Origin: Limnovirga soli
Lineage (GTDB): Bacteria > Bacteroidota > Bacteroidia > Chitinophagales > Chitinophagaceae
Assembly (NCBI RefSeq): GCF_013106755.1
Contig: NZ_WHPF01000007.1
Span: forward strand, 186,001 to 250,000
Length of the DNA: 64,000 bases
Reading direction: 5' to 3'
Part shown: piece by piece, positions 35,252 through 43,886 of the stretch
Position numbering within the stretch: the first letter of the stretch is position 1
Layout: each line of letters begins with the position of its first letter
Made by a program: the position numbers and the translations under genes
The notes under the pieces: model-generated
The model's database searches: none
What the model saw: the letters and a program-made list of their open reading frames with translations, nothing else
What the model was told of the DNA's origin: nothing

Positions 35252-36127
35252 ATGCTATATTCAATGACCGGGTACGGACGTGCAGAACAAACCATTAACG
35301 ATAAGTTTTTTTTGGTAGAAGTGCGGTCTTTAAATGGCAAGCAATACGATATTCGTTTAAATATGCCTGCCTTATTAAAGCCTTTTGAAATAGACATTAG
35401 AAGCATGTTAAACGAAGGTTTATTGCGTGGCAGTATTGAATGTACCATATCATTAAAGCAAAATGGTTCTTCCAAATCGGTAAGTATTAATACCGATATG
35501 CTAAAAGCCTATTATGCCCCGGTGGCCGAGCTGGCAAAAGAACTAAACCTGTCTACCGACAATATATTAAGCACCCTGCTAAAACTACCCGATGTGGTAT
35601 CTGCTTCAACAGAAGTGTTATCCGATGAGGAGTGGGCGCAGTTTAAGCAACTATTGCAAACCGCCATCAATCTGCTGAATAAACACCGCCGCGAAGAAGG
35701 CCGCTTTACCGAGGAAGATTTAATTACCCGCATCAATAATATAGAGCAGCACCAGGCCGTTATTGCCACACTGGCACCGCAACGCCGCACCAAAATGAAA
35801 GAAGGCTTGCAAAAAGTGCTGGAAGACAATGTGGGCAAAGAAAATTACGATCCCAACCGCCTGGAGCAGGAGCTGATTTATTACATAGAAAAAATTGATA
35901 TTACCGAGGAGCAGGTACGCCTTAAAAACCACCTGGATTATTTCAGGGCCATATTAGCAGAGCCGGAAATTGGCAAAGGCAAAAAGCTCTCCTTCATCAT
36001 CCAGGAAATTGGCCGCGAAATAAATACCACCGGTTCAAAAGCCTACGATGCCAGCATACAAAAATCTGTGGTGTTAATGAAAGACGAGCTGGAAAAAGCC
36101 AAAGAACAAATCCTCAATATTTTATAA
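35252..36127 (+). CDS. yicC: YicC/YloC-family endoribonuclease
   Basis: 291 residues. The N-terminus MLYSMTGYGRAEQ and VEVRSLNGKQYDIRL, together with the C-terminal ITEEQVRLKNHLDYFRAIL and KGKKLSFIIQEIGREINTTGSKA, identify the YicC family. Members are reported RNases linked to RNA turnover and stress. TATATTTA 30-40 bp upstream may serve as a -7 box. gldH begins 3 bp after the stop, so the two are translationally coupled. Confidence 0.93.
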   Translation: MLYSMTGYGRAEQTINDKFFLVEVRSLNGKQYDIRLNMPALLKPFEIDIRSMLNEGLLRGSIECTISLKQNGSSKSVSINTDMLKAYYAPVAELAKELNLSTDNILSTLLKLPDVVSASTEVLSDEEWAQFKQLLQTAINLLNKHRREEGRFTEEDLITRINNIEQHQAVIATLAPQRRTKMKEGLQKVLEDNVGKENYDPNRLEQELIYYIEKIDITEEQVRLKNHLDYFRAILAEPEIGKGKKLSFIIQEIGREINTTGSKAYDASIQKSVVLMKDELEKAKEQILNIL

Positions 36128-36130
36128 ACA

Positions 36131-36619
36131 ATGTACCGGTTTAATTTATTCACGTTGAAACAGTTCCTTTATATATCCTGTATTATATTGCTGGCCACCG
36201 CCTGCAATACCTTAAATGTGTACGAGCAAACAAAAGCATTCCCCACACACCAATGGGTGGCAAACGATAAACCATCTTTCACCTTTACCATTACCGATAC
36301 TACCCAACGCTATAATATTTACGCCGTGCTGCGCCACGAAGATGCCTACCACTTTAACAACCTGTGGATGAATGTTAGCACCCTGGCCCCCGGCGATACG
36401 CTAAAAACACAGCAGGTGCAATTGCTGCTGGGCGATAATACCAAAGGCTGGCTGGGCAGTGCCATGGACGATATTATAGAGCATCGCATATTATTAACCC
36501 GCAACCCTGTAGCGCTAAAAAAGGGTAAATACATTTTTACCATACAGCACACCATGCGCGAAGATCCCCTGCAATACATACTCAATGCCGGCATAAGGGT
36601 AGAAAAAGTAATGCCATAG
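36131..36619 (+). CDS. gldH: Gliding motility lipoprotein GldH
   Basis: 162 residues. Lipoprotein signal ending at LLATACNTL (Cys25), followed by VYEQTKAFPTHQWVANDKPSFTFTI and HFNNLWMNVSTLAPGD, the GldH pattern. GldH is an outer-membrane lipoprotein required for gliding in Flavobacterium; its exact biochemical role is unclear. It is coupled to yicC (3 bp gap), an arrangement I recall from other Bacteroidota. Short and complete. Confidence 0.88.
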   Translation: MYRFNLFTLKQFLYISCIILLATACNTLNVYEQTKAFPTHQWVANDKPSFTFTITDTTQRYNIYAVLRHEDAYHFNNLWMNVSTLAPGDTLKTQQVQLLLGDNTKGWLGSAMDDIIEHRILLTRNPVALKKGKYIFTIQHTMREDPLQYILNAGIRVEKVMP

Positions 36620-36632
36620 CAGGCAGCCATTA

Positions 36633-36705
36633 TTGGCCCGGCAGCAACAAAACCCGCAGCTTTACTTGCGTCGCACTCTTGTACGGTTGGATACTTTGGG
36701 CGGCT
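36633..36705 (+). repeat. Dispersed intergenic repeat copy
   Basis: TTGGCCCGGC arm, GCAGCTTTAC, core 36667-36683 (TTGCGTCGCACTCTTGTAC) and the right flank GGTTGGATACTTTGGGCGG, which is the complement of the flank of the copy at 12.15 kb. It begins 14 bp after gldH. Confidence 0.9.
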
Positions 36706-36841
36706 TTACAAACAGCAACTGGTAAATATTATCAGCCCCTTTGATGATCTATGGGGCAGCGAAAAAATTAATTGGTAGCAATAGCCTTTAAAAAAGAAAC
36801 TTAAAAAGCAATTTGAATAGAACAAAATACTACATTACAAA

Positions 36842-37045
36842 ACAATAATTCGCACCCTCAACCATGTGACTGAGCGTGCGAAGCCGTACGAAATAATAAC
36901 AAAACAGAACATATTACAATTTTTTATAAATTAGGTTGATGCTATAAACAATACAAAATGTATAATACTAGTTTGTTGATTATCAATAGCTTTTCATTAT
37001 ACAGTATAACGTCTAATAGCATAAATCCTTGCGTTGGTAGCCATT
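36842..37045 (+). repeat. ~200 bp inverted repeat, copy B
   Basis: Inverted counterpart of 11797-11996. The same hairpin is present with one mismatch (36849-36882), and the same end reads TAGCATAAATCCTTGCGTTGG. It runs directly into the left boundary GTTGGTAGCC (37033-37042) of the first zone B gene. Confidence 0.85.
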
Positions 37046-37061
37046 TCTTTAAACCACTTTT

Positions 37062-37475
37062 ATGGCTGAAGTTTCTGAAATAATTGAGTTCCTAAAAGAT
37101 AGAACTGGTACAGATGTCGTTAACGAAGACAGTGATATTGCAAATGACTTAGGTGTTGATGGTGATGACTATTATGAACTTCTTTCCGAATTTTCGAAAA
37201 AGTATAGCGTTGATATTTCAACTTGTTTATGGTATTTCCATTGGAGCGAAGAAGGAAGTTGGAATAGCATAGGCGGTTCATTTTTTAAATCTCCAGACAA
37301 GCGGGTTACGCATATCCCAGTTACGCCGATTATGTTAGCTGAGTTTACTAAGGTAGGAAAATGGAATTTGCAATACCCAGAACACAGTGTACCTAAAAGG
37401 CGTTATGATATTGTGATAAATCAATTCTTAATCTTAGCCTTTATTGTCTTTATTTTTTATAAATGTGTTTCATAA
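37062..37475 (+). CDS. DUF1493 family protein
   Basis: 137 residues. IIEFLKDRTGTDVVNEDSDIANDLGVDGDDYYELLSEFSKKYSVD is the DUF1493 acyl-carrier-like helical domain (the DxxDL.GDGDD region lacks the carrier serine). A C-terminal hydrophobic segment (about 117-136, QFLILAFIVFIFYKC) may anchor it in the membrane. Function of the family is unknown. It forms a cassette-like unit in zone B: GTTGGTAGCC lies upstream and GCAGCCAAC starts 6 bp after the stop. Confidence 0.75.
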   Translation: MAEVSEIIEFLKDRTGTDVVNEDSDIANDLGVDGDDYYELLSEFSKKYSVDISTCLWYFHWSEEGSWNSIGGSFFKSPDKRVTHIPVTPIMLAEFTKVGKWNLQYPEHSVPKRRYDIVINQFLILAFIVFIFYKCVS

Positions 37476-37481
37476 TTAACT

Positions 37482-37680
37482 GCAGCCAACATTGGGTTTG
37501 CTGCAAGGCTGGCTGTACGTTGGAACAATGGGCATTTTATCGCTGTTGTGCTTCATCTGGGCTGGTCAAACATTGTTGAGCTTTTGTTTGTTAACTTGTA
37601 CTTTTATATCTTTAATCAGCAGCGGTTCCGGGCGGACCAGCAATGAATTCCAGCTCTGCAGCAAGCCCTACCAGTTGCAC
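37482..37680 (+). repeat. attC-like site between zone B genes (1)
   Basis: Left arm GCAGCCAAC (37482-37490) plus ATTGGGTTTGCTGCAAGGC; right arm CCAGCTCTGCAGCAAGCCC plus TACCAGTTGCAC. The two arms are complementary over about 25 bp. The ~95 bp in the middle (about 37546-37634) is practically identical to 43068-43164. Confidence 0.65.
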
Positions 37681-37699
37681 GCTATTTAAATGACACTTC

Positions 37700-38017
37700 A
37701 TGAGTTACGATATTTTTCTCTACAAATCGAAAATTGGTCGACCGGACGAAGATGAAGCAGAGGCTGTAGTTGGAGCAGACACTGATAAGTGGGCTGAAAA
37801 AGAAACCAACCCTCAAATAAAACTCTCTATCGTAAAAGCACTGACAGAAAATAATCCTAGGCTTCAAGCTTTTGATTTTCATTATGGGGACATTTCAAAG
37901 CTTTCCGTTGAGACAATTGATGAAGAAAAAAGTAAGTTTGACCATATAGAAATAAATACGGTAAGCTTCTTTCAAGATTGTACGACCTTGTATTCTCTTC
38001 TGATGATGTATGTTTAG
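37700..38017 (+). CDS. Small protein of unknown function, possibly truncated
   Basis: 105 residues, MSYDIFLYKSKIGRPDEDEAEAVV at the start. Openings of this type (MSYD-I/L-F) are common in small Bacteroidota and proteobacterial proteins of unknown or immunity-like function. The C-terminus (FFQDCTTLYSLLMMYV) does not look like a natural domain end, so a frameshift or truncation near 37,960 is possible, though the alternative frames give no obvious continuation. Last gene of the first zone B block, 19 bp after an attC-like site. No matching right arm is visible downstream. Confidence 0.5.
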   Translation: MSYDIFLYKSKIGRPDEDEAEAVVGADTDKWAEKETNPQIKLSIVKALTENNPRLQAFDFHYGDISKLSVETIDEEKSKFDHIEINTVSFFQDCTTLYSLLMMYV

Positions 38018-38280
38018 TATAACCTTCGATGTATACGATCAACTCATAAGAATATTAAGCAGTATAATCCAACCTTATTGCTCTCATTGATAATTTGGGG
38101 TATTTTAGATTGATATCAAATTATTCAGCCCTCGATCATTCCCTTTATCATTTATAAACGTGGCAAAATGTGTACGTTCTTGCCTTATCGTGGTATATTC
38201 TCGATTGTAATCAAATAACTTATACAGCTAACGCTTTCATCGGATATTTCATCAGATGCTCTTAAGTCGGACACCTATTA
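38018..38280. other. Non-coding stretch before the large T9SS cargo gene
   Basis: AT-rich DNA with no gene, dispersed repeat or cassette arm that I can recognise. A promoter follows at 38281. Confidence 0.4.
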
Positions 38281-38312
38281 TTTGGTTCAATTAAAAATGA
38301 AAATTATATTTG
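38281..38312 (+). promoter_or_regulatory. Bacteroidota-type promoter of the T9SS cargo gene
   Basis: TTTG at 38281-38284 and TATATTTG at 38305-38312 with 20 bp between: a full match to the -33/-7 consensus. The ATG at 38331 leaves a leader of about 12 nt. Confidence 0.7.
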
Positions 38313-38330
38313 ATTTTAACTCTGAAATTT

Positions 38331-41300
38331 ATGAATCCCTTACTACGCATTTTTGCCTCCTTCACCTGTTTGTTATCTTTCGCTTTGGCCAAGGCTCAAA
38401 CTTTGGAAGCAGGTTATATAGCTACAGACGGTACTGTATTTTCAACGGCTCAAAAAGGTGATACACTTTTCATAGGAGGCAACTTTCAAAATGCAGGCTA
38501 CAGCCACAAACAATTGGCGAGGTTTCCATTTAAAACAAATGATCCCGAAAAAGTTTTCCCTGAATTTGTAGGAAAAATTTCCACTATGGAACCTGATGGA
38601 GAAGGAGGGTTTTATATATGTGGAAGGATTACGAATTATAATGGCAGACCCATTAATTCACTGGTAATACATATAAATTCAGATTTTAGCCTTGACACTT
38701 CTTTCAAGGAAATTATTACTAATGAAACTGAAGTAATTGCTTATACGGCAAGAAAAAAAGACAATCGGTTATATATCTGTGGGTCCTTTCAAAATGTGAA
38801 TAATACTTTCAGCCCCTATCTGGTTGTTTTAAATGCTCAAAGTGGAGAATATATTAACTGGGAGCACGACGTTCCTTCTTCTGCTGTTCAACAAATCGAG
38901 TTGACAGATTCCCTGTTAATAATAAAAGGTGGTGTAACAAATCTTGGCGGTTATTACATACCCGGAAACTTTGCTGCAATTAATCTTCAGACAGGAAAAA
39001 CAGTTAAAGATTTTCCAATAGTTAATCAACCTGTAACAACCATGACTTTTGACAAGACAACATTGTTTTTAGGCGGCACTTTTACTGAGATTGGATTAAA
39101 TACAACATATCTTGCAAAACTTCCAAATGGTATAACCATACCCGATATTAATTTCCCAAATACTGATGGTTTCGTAAACGCAATTGTTCAGGATAAATCA
39201 GGAGGCTATTTTATAGCTGGATCTTTCAATCATATAGGCACCCATCCCGTGACAAATTTCGCCCATCTTTCGGCAAATGGAAAAATCGATACATCTCTCA
39301 ATTTACATATAGACGGAAGTGTTGGCGGACTATTATTTGACAACGACACTTTATACTTGTTTGGGATGTTTTCAGAAGTTAATGGAATTCAAAGAAATAA
39401 AATCGCTTCTATTGACCTAACTACAAACGAGCTTACAAATTGGAATCCTGCTATAAACGGCTATGTATCTACCATTTCACTGATCAACAATCAGATTCAT
39501 ATCGGTGGAAATTTTAGTCAGGTCAACAATACTACCCGAAATTATCTTGCTGCTATAACAAAAAATAATGAAGTAACAGATTGGATTCCTAAATGTAATG
39601 GCCCGGTAAATCAAATCGTTTCGAACACTACAAGTACCTCCATTTTTTTAATGGGAAGCTTTTCAAGAGTTGGAAGTCAAAATCATCCCTATATAGCAAA
39701 AGTAAATGCAACAGATGGTGCAGCTTTTCCTTGGAGACCAGCACCAGATAATCAAGTCAATACAATCCTTTTAAAAAACAATCTATTGTATATTGGCGGT
39801 ATTTTTAAGAATGTAAGTGGTCAACCCAGACAGTATATGGCCGCATTAGATACATTAACTGATGCACCGGCTAATATTTTGTTGGATACTGACGATTGGG
39901 TATTTACACTACATGAGGCGAATGAAAAACTATATATTGGTGGCGCATTTAATACCATCAGCGGAATAAGCCGTCCGAATTTAGCTGCTATTAATATTGC
40001 CAATAATAGTGTTGACCTTTGGAATCCTATGCCAAATGACTATGTTGGAAGTATTTATGTATCTCCATTTGACAGCGCGATTATTTTATGTGGTGGATTT
40101 TCTATGATCAGTAGCACAAAAAGAAATTATCTGGCTTCTGTTGATGTAAAAACCAAGCAAATAACAAATTGGAATCCGCTCATTGAGTGGAGTAGTATGT
40201 ATTCAATAATTGATATTCTTCATTATAAAAATGAAACATTTATAGGAGGGAGTTTCGTATATACTAACGGTGGCGAATATTATGAGAAAATTCTTTCAGT
40301 GTCCGATTCTTCATTTAAGGTTAACCGAACTTTTCAATATGCTCCTTTTAATGAAAATATGAAAAGGCTAACCGTCTATGATAATATGCTATTTGTTTGT
40401 GGCGATTTTGAGTACGTTGTAGAAAGGGTAACAGGACGTGCGAAAAAAGCTTATTACATGATTCCATTTAAGCTAAGCAATAATAAAGCTGTATTCGAAA
40501 CATACAGGGCTAATGGACCCGTATATGATATGAAAGAAGACAGCAATAAAGGTCTTCTAATTGCAGGCACCTTCTCGTTTGTAAATGCGGCTCCAAGAAA
40601 TAGCCTTGCTGCAATTAGTCTTTCTTCAAAGACATTACTAAACTGGGATGCTCAATTAAGTGGTTCTAACCCTATAGTAAACGCGTTAGCTGTGAAAGAC
40701 TCAATACTGTACGCAGGGGGATTTTTTAGAAAAGTGGGAACAGATGCAAGAAGTAATCTTGCGGCTATAAACGTTAGAACAGCCAAAGCAACAGGATGGA
40801 TAATGAATGCAAATAATGCCATCAGAAAATTAGTATTAAATGATACTACGCTTTATATCAGTGGCGATTTTTCTAAAATAGGATTTCTAAAAAGAAATTA
40901 TGTAGCTGCAGCATCTGTAAAAAGCAATGGTACTTTAACTGAATGGAACCCTTCGCCGGATTATGTTGTTTATGCTATTGTACCTGTAGGTGACAGTATT
41001 TATCTCGGTGGTATATTCAATACAATTAAAGGTGTCCAGCAACCATACCTTGCAAAAACTGATGCCAGATTTGGTAATCTTTCTCCTTGGAAGCCCGACA
41101 TTAATGGAGGTGTGATGAGTATGACAGCAGGAGACAATTCACTATTCATAGCTGGTTTATTCACAAAGGTTCAGGGAAAAACACGTTATAGTATTGCTTC
41201 TCTGAATCTATCAGATCATTCGCTTACTACATTCGTTCCTCATCCCATCTACGGCTATCCAACTTACAATGGGTCTATATATAGTTTGGTTTTATGGAAC

Positions 41301-41858
41301 AATCAACTATTAATAGGGTCAGCAAGTATGATGTCTATGAATGGCATTCCAAGTGGAAGACTTGCCAGTGTTGATACTGCGACAGGAGAAGCAAGCAATT
41401 TCAATCCACAGCCCGATAATGCTGTTCAAACAATTTCAGTCAGTGGCAATCTGTTAATCACCGGCGGCGAATGGAATTATTTAGGAAATAATATTTCTTC
41501 ATCAAAGCTTGCATTTTATTCTTTACCAATTCTTCAAACACCTTTACAGCGAAGTGAAAACAAAAAATCTATAGAAGCCGTAAACAATTTTACCAATAAT
41601 ATAAACTCAAAGGGTTCATCATGGAATACAGTAGTAAGTCCTAACCCCTCTGCTTCAAATGCAACACTTTTTGTATATGGACAGTTGACCAATTATTCCG
41701 TTCAGATTCGGGATATAACCGGAAAAGTAATTTGGCAAAAGACAGGTATTTCTGATCAAAGATTAGTTTTACCGGTTCAGGAGTTTGCTACAGGTTTATA
41801 TTTCGTAACAGTAAGTGATGGCAAAAATGTACAAACCAGCAAGTTTATGGTTAAGTAA
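38331..41858 (+). CDS. Large T9SS cargo with about 20 beta-propeller-type repeats
   Basis: 1175 residues from the ATG at 38331. Signal peptide (to LAKAQ, about 23). Residues about 45-1070 consist of roughly 20 units of about 50-55 residues built on L(Y/F)IGGxFxxVxGxxRxxLAxI, each ending in a phrase like xxLxxWNPxxxG; they resemble delta-60/DUF5122-type repeats. The C-terminal 75 residues (VVSPNPSASNATLFVYG ... YFVTVSDGKNVQTSKFMVK) form the type A T9SS sorting domain, so the protein is secreted and attached to the surface. AT-richer than the core genes and located inside zone B. Target or ligand is unknown; adhesion or surface binding is a guess. Confidence 0.87.
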   Translation: MNPLLRIFASFTCLLSFALAKAQTLEAGYIATDGTVFSTAQKGDTLFIGGNFQNAGYSHKQLARFPFKTNDPEKVFPEFVGKISTMEPDGEGGFYICGRITNYNGRPINSLVIHINSDFSLDTSFKEIITNETEVIAYTARKKDNRLYICGSFQNVNNTFSPYLVVLNAQSGEYINWEHDVPSSAVQQIELTDSLLIIKGGVTNLGGYYIPGNFAAINLQTGKTVKDFPIVNQPVTTMTFDKTTLFLGGTFTEIGLNTTYLAKLPNGITIPDINFPNTDGFVNAIVQDKSGGYFIAGSFNHIGTHPVTNFAHLSANGKIDTSLNLHIDGSVGGLLFDNDTLYLFGMFSEVNGIQRNKIASIDLTTNELTNWNPAINGYVSTISLINNQIHIGGNFSQVNNTTRNYLAAITKNNEVTDWIPKCNGPVNQIVSNTTSTSIFLMGSFSRVGSQNHPYIAKVNATDGAAFPWRPAPDNQVNTILLKNNLLYIGGIFKNVSGQPRQYMAALDTLTDAPANILLDTDDWVFTLHEANEKLYIGGAFNTISGISRPNLAAINIANNSVDLWNPMPNDYVGSIYVSPFDSAIILCGGFSMISSTKRNYLASVDVKTKQITNWNPLIEWSSMYSIIDILHYKNETFIGGSFVYTNGGEYYEKILSVSDSSFKVNRTFQYAPFNENMKRLTVYDNMLFVCGDFEYVVERVTGRAKKAYYMIPFKLSNNKAVFETYRANGPVYDMKEDSNKGLLIAGTFSFVNAAPRNSLAAISLSSKTLLNWDAQLSGSNPIVNALAVKDSILYAGGFFRKVGTDARSNLAAINVRTAKATGWIMNANNAIRKLVLNDTTLYISGDFSKIGFLKRNYVAAASVKSNGTLTEWNPSPDYVVYAIVPVGDSIYLGGIFNTIKGVQQPYLAKTDARFGNLSPWKPDINGGVMSMTAGDNSLFIAGLFTKVQGKTRYSIASLNLSDHSLTTFVPHPIYGYPTYNGSIYSLVLWNNQLLIGSASMMSMNGIPSGRLASVDTATGEASNFNPQPDNAVQTISVSGNLLITGGEWNYLGNNISSSKLAFYSLPILQTPLQRSENKKSIEAVNNFTNNINSKGSSWNTVVSPNPSASNATLFVYGQLTNYSVQIRDITGKVIWQKTGISDQRLVLPVQEFATGLYFVTVSDGKNVQTSKFMVK

Positions 41859-41924
41859 GTATTAGAAGAGTGTGTTTAAATGCTTTGGTAATTTTTTTGT
41901 ACCCAACATAGTATTATTCTTCAA

Positions 41925-41950
41925 CTTCCGTTGCTTAGCACACTTGTGCT
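41925..41950 (+). repeat. Very degenerate dispersed repeat copy
   Basis: CCGTTGCTTAGCACACTTGTGC retains only part of the core. This is the sole trace of the family inside zone B. Confidence 0.3.
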
Positions 41951-41989
41951 CTATAACTTGCGGAGACTGGGAAGTATGATTTTATTGGG

Positions 41990-42057
41990 CTTCGGTTCCG
42001 GGCTGACAATTATTAAATTCCAGCACAGCAGCAAGCCCTACTGTTGTGTGTAATGCC
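41990..42057 (+). repeat. attC-like right half-site
   Basis: GGTTCCGGGCTGACA, CCAGCACAGCAGCAAGCCC (42020-42038) and GTTGTGTGTAATGCC (42043-42057). No left half is visible before it, so this is the left end of the second zone B block, next to the cargo gene. Confidence 0.55.
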
Positions 42058-42074
42058 ACTGCAACCCTTTACTT

Positions 42075-43004
42075 ATGACACGATTATTAAATATTTTACT
42101 ATTAACCTTTTTATTTTCATCTTGTTCAGGTCAGACAACAGACAAACAAAACAATTCCATAATGGCGAAAAGATTTTTTACAGAAGAAGATTTTAATAAA
42201 CAGTATGGCAAAGAAATGGTAAGTGCTGTGACAGTTTATGAACGAATGACCAAAAATGGCTTTAAGGATAATGCCTTGGCAACTTTTGACTTTGACTTCG
42301 TTTCCGACAAAAAGGAAAAACTTGATTCGTTAAGTAAATTTCTAAACGACAACTATCATTACAAACTAAAGGCTGTTAAAAAGCAAGATGGACAATGGAT
42401 GTTGGAAGGTGAAGCAATTGAACTCCCATACACAGAAGACAATTTAATGTTTTGGGCAATTGACCTTTATTGCAAAGGTTACGAGTTTGACTGCCAACTA
42501 AATGGCTACGGAGCATTGACAGACCCCAAAAATATAACCTATTTAGATTTGAAAAAGGACTCCGCTGAATCATTTCATAAAAAAGGTATAGACGCTATCA
42601 ACAAAAGAGATTTTGGAGCAGCAATAATTTATTTTACAATAGCACTTGAAATAGACCCTAAAAAAGCTAAAACTTGGCAAGCCAGAGGATATTGCAAAGA
42701 CGAAATATATATTTGGAAAGCAGCAAGAAGAGACTATGAAAAAGCATTGGAAATTGAACCAAACAATGTGGACGCATTATTAATTTTAGCGACTAACAAG
42801 GACAATGCAGGCGAACACAAAGAGGCATTAATAGATTACGACAAGGTATTGAAACTTGAACCTGAAAATGATTTAGCTTATTTCAATAGAGGTAACACAA
42901 AATTAAGTTTAGGCGACAAAAAAGGTGCTTGTGCAGACTGGACAAAAGCTAAATCGTTAGGTTCTCCTTATGCACAAGATAGACTTGATGCAGATTGCAA
43001 GTAA
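42075..43004 (+). CDS. Lipoprotein with RraB-like domain and TPR repeats
   Basis: 309 residues. Lipoprotein signal (LLTFLFSSCSGQ, Cys17). Residues about 35-150 (ATFDFDFVSDKKEKLDSLSKFLND, WMLEGEAIELPYTEDNLMFWAIDLYCKGYEFD) resemble the ribonuclease E inhibitor RraB fold. Residues about 165-305 hold three to four TPR units (FHKKGIDAINKRDFGAAIIYFTIALEIDP and so on). An RraB fold on an exported lipoprotein is odd, since RraB itself is cytoplasmic. Cassette-like ends: GTTGTGTGTAATGCC upstream and GGCACTACACACAAA from 1 bp after the stop are complementary at 13 of 15 positions. Confidence 0.7.
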   Translation: MTRLLNILLLTFLFSSCSGQTTDKQNNSIMAKRFFTEEDFNKQYGKEMVSAVTVYERMTKNGFKDNALATFDFDFVSDKKEKLDSLSKFLNDNYHYKLKAVKKQDGQWMLEGEAIELPYTEDNLMFWAIDLYCKGYEFDCQLNGYGALTDPKNITYLDLKKDSAESFHKKGIDAINKRDFGAAIIYFTIALEIDPKKAKTWQARGYCKDEIYIWKAARRDYEKALEIEPNNVDALLILATNKDNAGEHKEALIDYDKVLKLEPENDLAYFNRGNTKLSLGDKKGACADWTKAKSLGSPYAQDRLDADCK

Positions 43005-43005
43005 A

Positions 43006-43217
43006 GGCACTACACACAAAATGGGGTTTCCTGCAAGTCTGGCGGGAAGTTGGAGCAATCGGCTGCATATCGCTGTTGTGCTTCATCTGGGCTGGTCAAA
43101 CATTGTTGAGCTTTTGTTTGTTAACTTGTACTTTTATATCTTTAATCAGCAGCGGTTCCGGGCAGGACTAGCATCTATCCCAGCCCAGCAAGCAAGCCCT
43201 ACCAGTTGCCTGCTACC
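43006..43217 (+). repeat. attC-like site between zone B genes (2)
   Basis: Left arm GGCACTACACACAAA (43006-43020) and GGGGTTTCCTGCAAGTC; right arm CCAGCCCAGCAAGCAAGCC and GTTGCCTGCTACC (43205-43217). The central ~95 bp (43068-43164) matches the site at 37482-37680. Confidence 0.65.
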
Positions 43218-43252
43218 TTTAAATTACGCAGACCTATCCGTAAATTTGACAA

Positions 43253-43750
43253 ATGATAATTAGAGGACAGTTTAAAACTTTTGGCTTTAGGTTTTCTTTG
43301 ATTGCAGTTATAGGTGGACTGATCTCACTAATTTATTTCATTTTGTTCGGTGTAGGCAATACTCCAATTGCAGCACAATTCTTTTTGTACTTTGTTTTAA
43401 TTCTCTTGCTTTCTATTTATGGCAAACTTTTGTATGACGCTAATCTTATATCAATTAACACAAAAGACAAAACGGTAACTTTTGTAAACATATTTACCAG
43501 AAATAGTTCAAAATATAATTACAGTGACTTTGATGGAAAGCTTGTTTGGTATGAACCAATTAGGGGTGGATATGTTAGAAATTTTTATTTTATTCAGAAC
43601 AAAAAGGCGGTAAAGAAAATATCTGGATTTATTTACTCAAACCAAAACGATTTGGAAGAAGAATTGATTGATATTAAAGATTTCGGGACGACTAAATACT
43701 CGTACTTAAAATCGTGGAAGGTATTTTTCAGTATTCCAATTATTGACTAA
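43253..43750 (+). CDS. Small membrane protein of unknown function
   Basis: 165 residues. Two helices (about 13-35 RFSLIAVIGGLISLIYFILF and 40-62 AAQFFLYFVLILLLSIYG) precede a soluble C-terminal domain of about 100 residues with NTKDKTVTFVNIFTRNSSKYNYSDFDG and FIYSNQNDLEEELIDI; this layout resembles PH-like membrane proteins. No family recognised. The clearest cassette in the window: the outer arms GTTGCCTGCTACC (43205-43217) and GGCAGCAGGCAAC (43751-43763, immediately after the stop) are complementary at 12 of 13 positions. Confidence 0.65.
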   Translation: MIIRGQFKTFGFRFSLIAVIGGLISLIYFILFGVGNTPIAAQFFLYFVLILLLSIYGKLLYDANLISINTKDKTVTFVNIFTRNSSKYNYSDFDGKLVWYEPIRGGYVRNFYFIQNKKAVKKISGFIYSNQNDLEEELIDIKDFGTTKYSYLKSWKVFFSIPIID

Positions 43751-43880
43751 GGCAGCAGGCAACATTGGTATTGCTGCAAGTGGGGCTGATCGTTGAAACG
43801 TCGGCTGTTTGCATCGCTGTACTATTATTGGGGCGGTGGAGTTTAAATTTGGATGGGACGCCGAAGCAACTTAAAAGTAA
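43751..43880 (+). repeat. attC-like left half-site (3)
   Basis: GGCAGCAGGCAAC (43751-43763) then ATTGGTATTGCTGCAAGTG. The right half before the next gene is too diverged to recognise. Confidence 0.5.
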
Positions 43881-43886
43881 TTCAAA

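Noticed and set aside
37492-37689. 65-codon ORF after the DUF1493 gene
   Set aside because: Same attC-like repeat DNA; its sequence recurs at 43.0-43.2 kb as part of the site.
42970-43263. 97-codon ORF between the RraB-TPR gene and the next gene
   Set aside because: It lies entirely in the attC-like site and reads through the conserved repeat.
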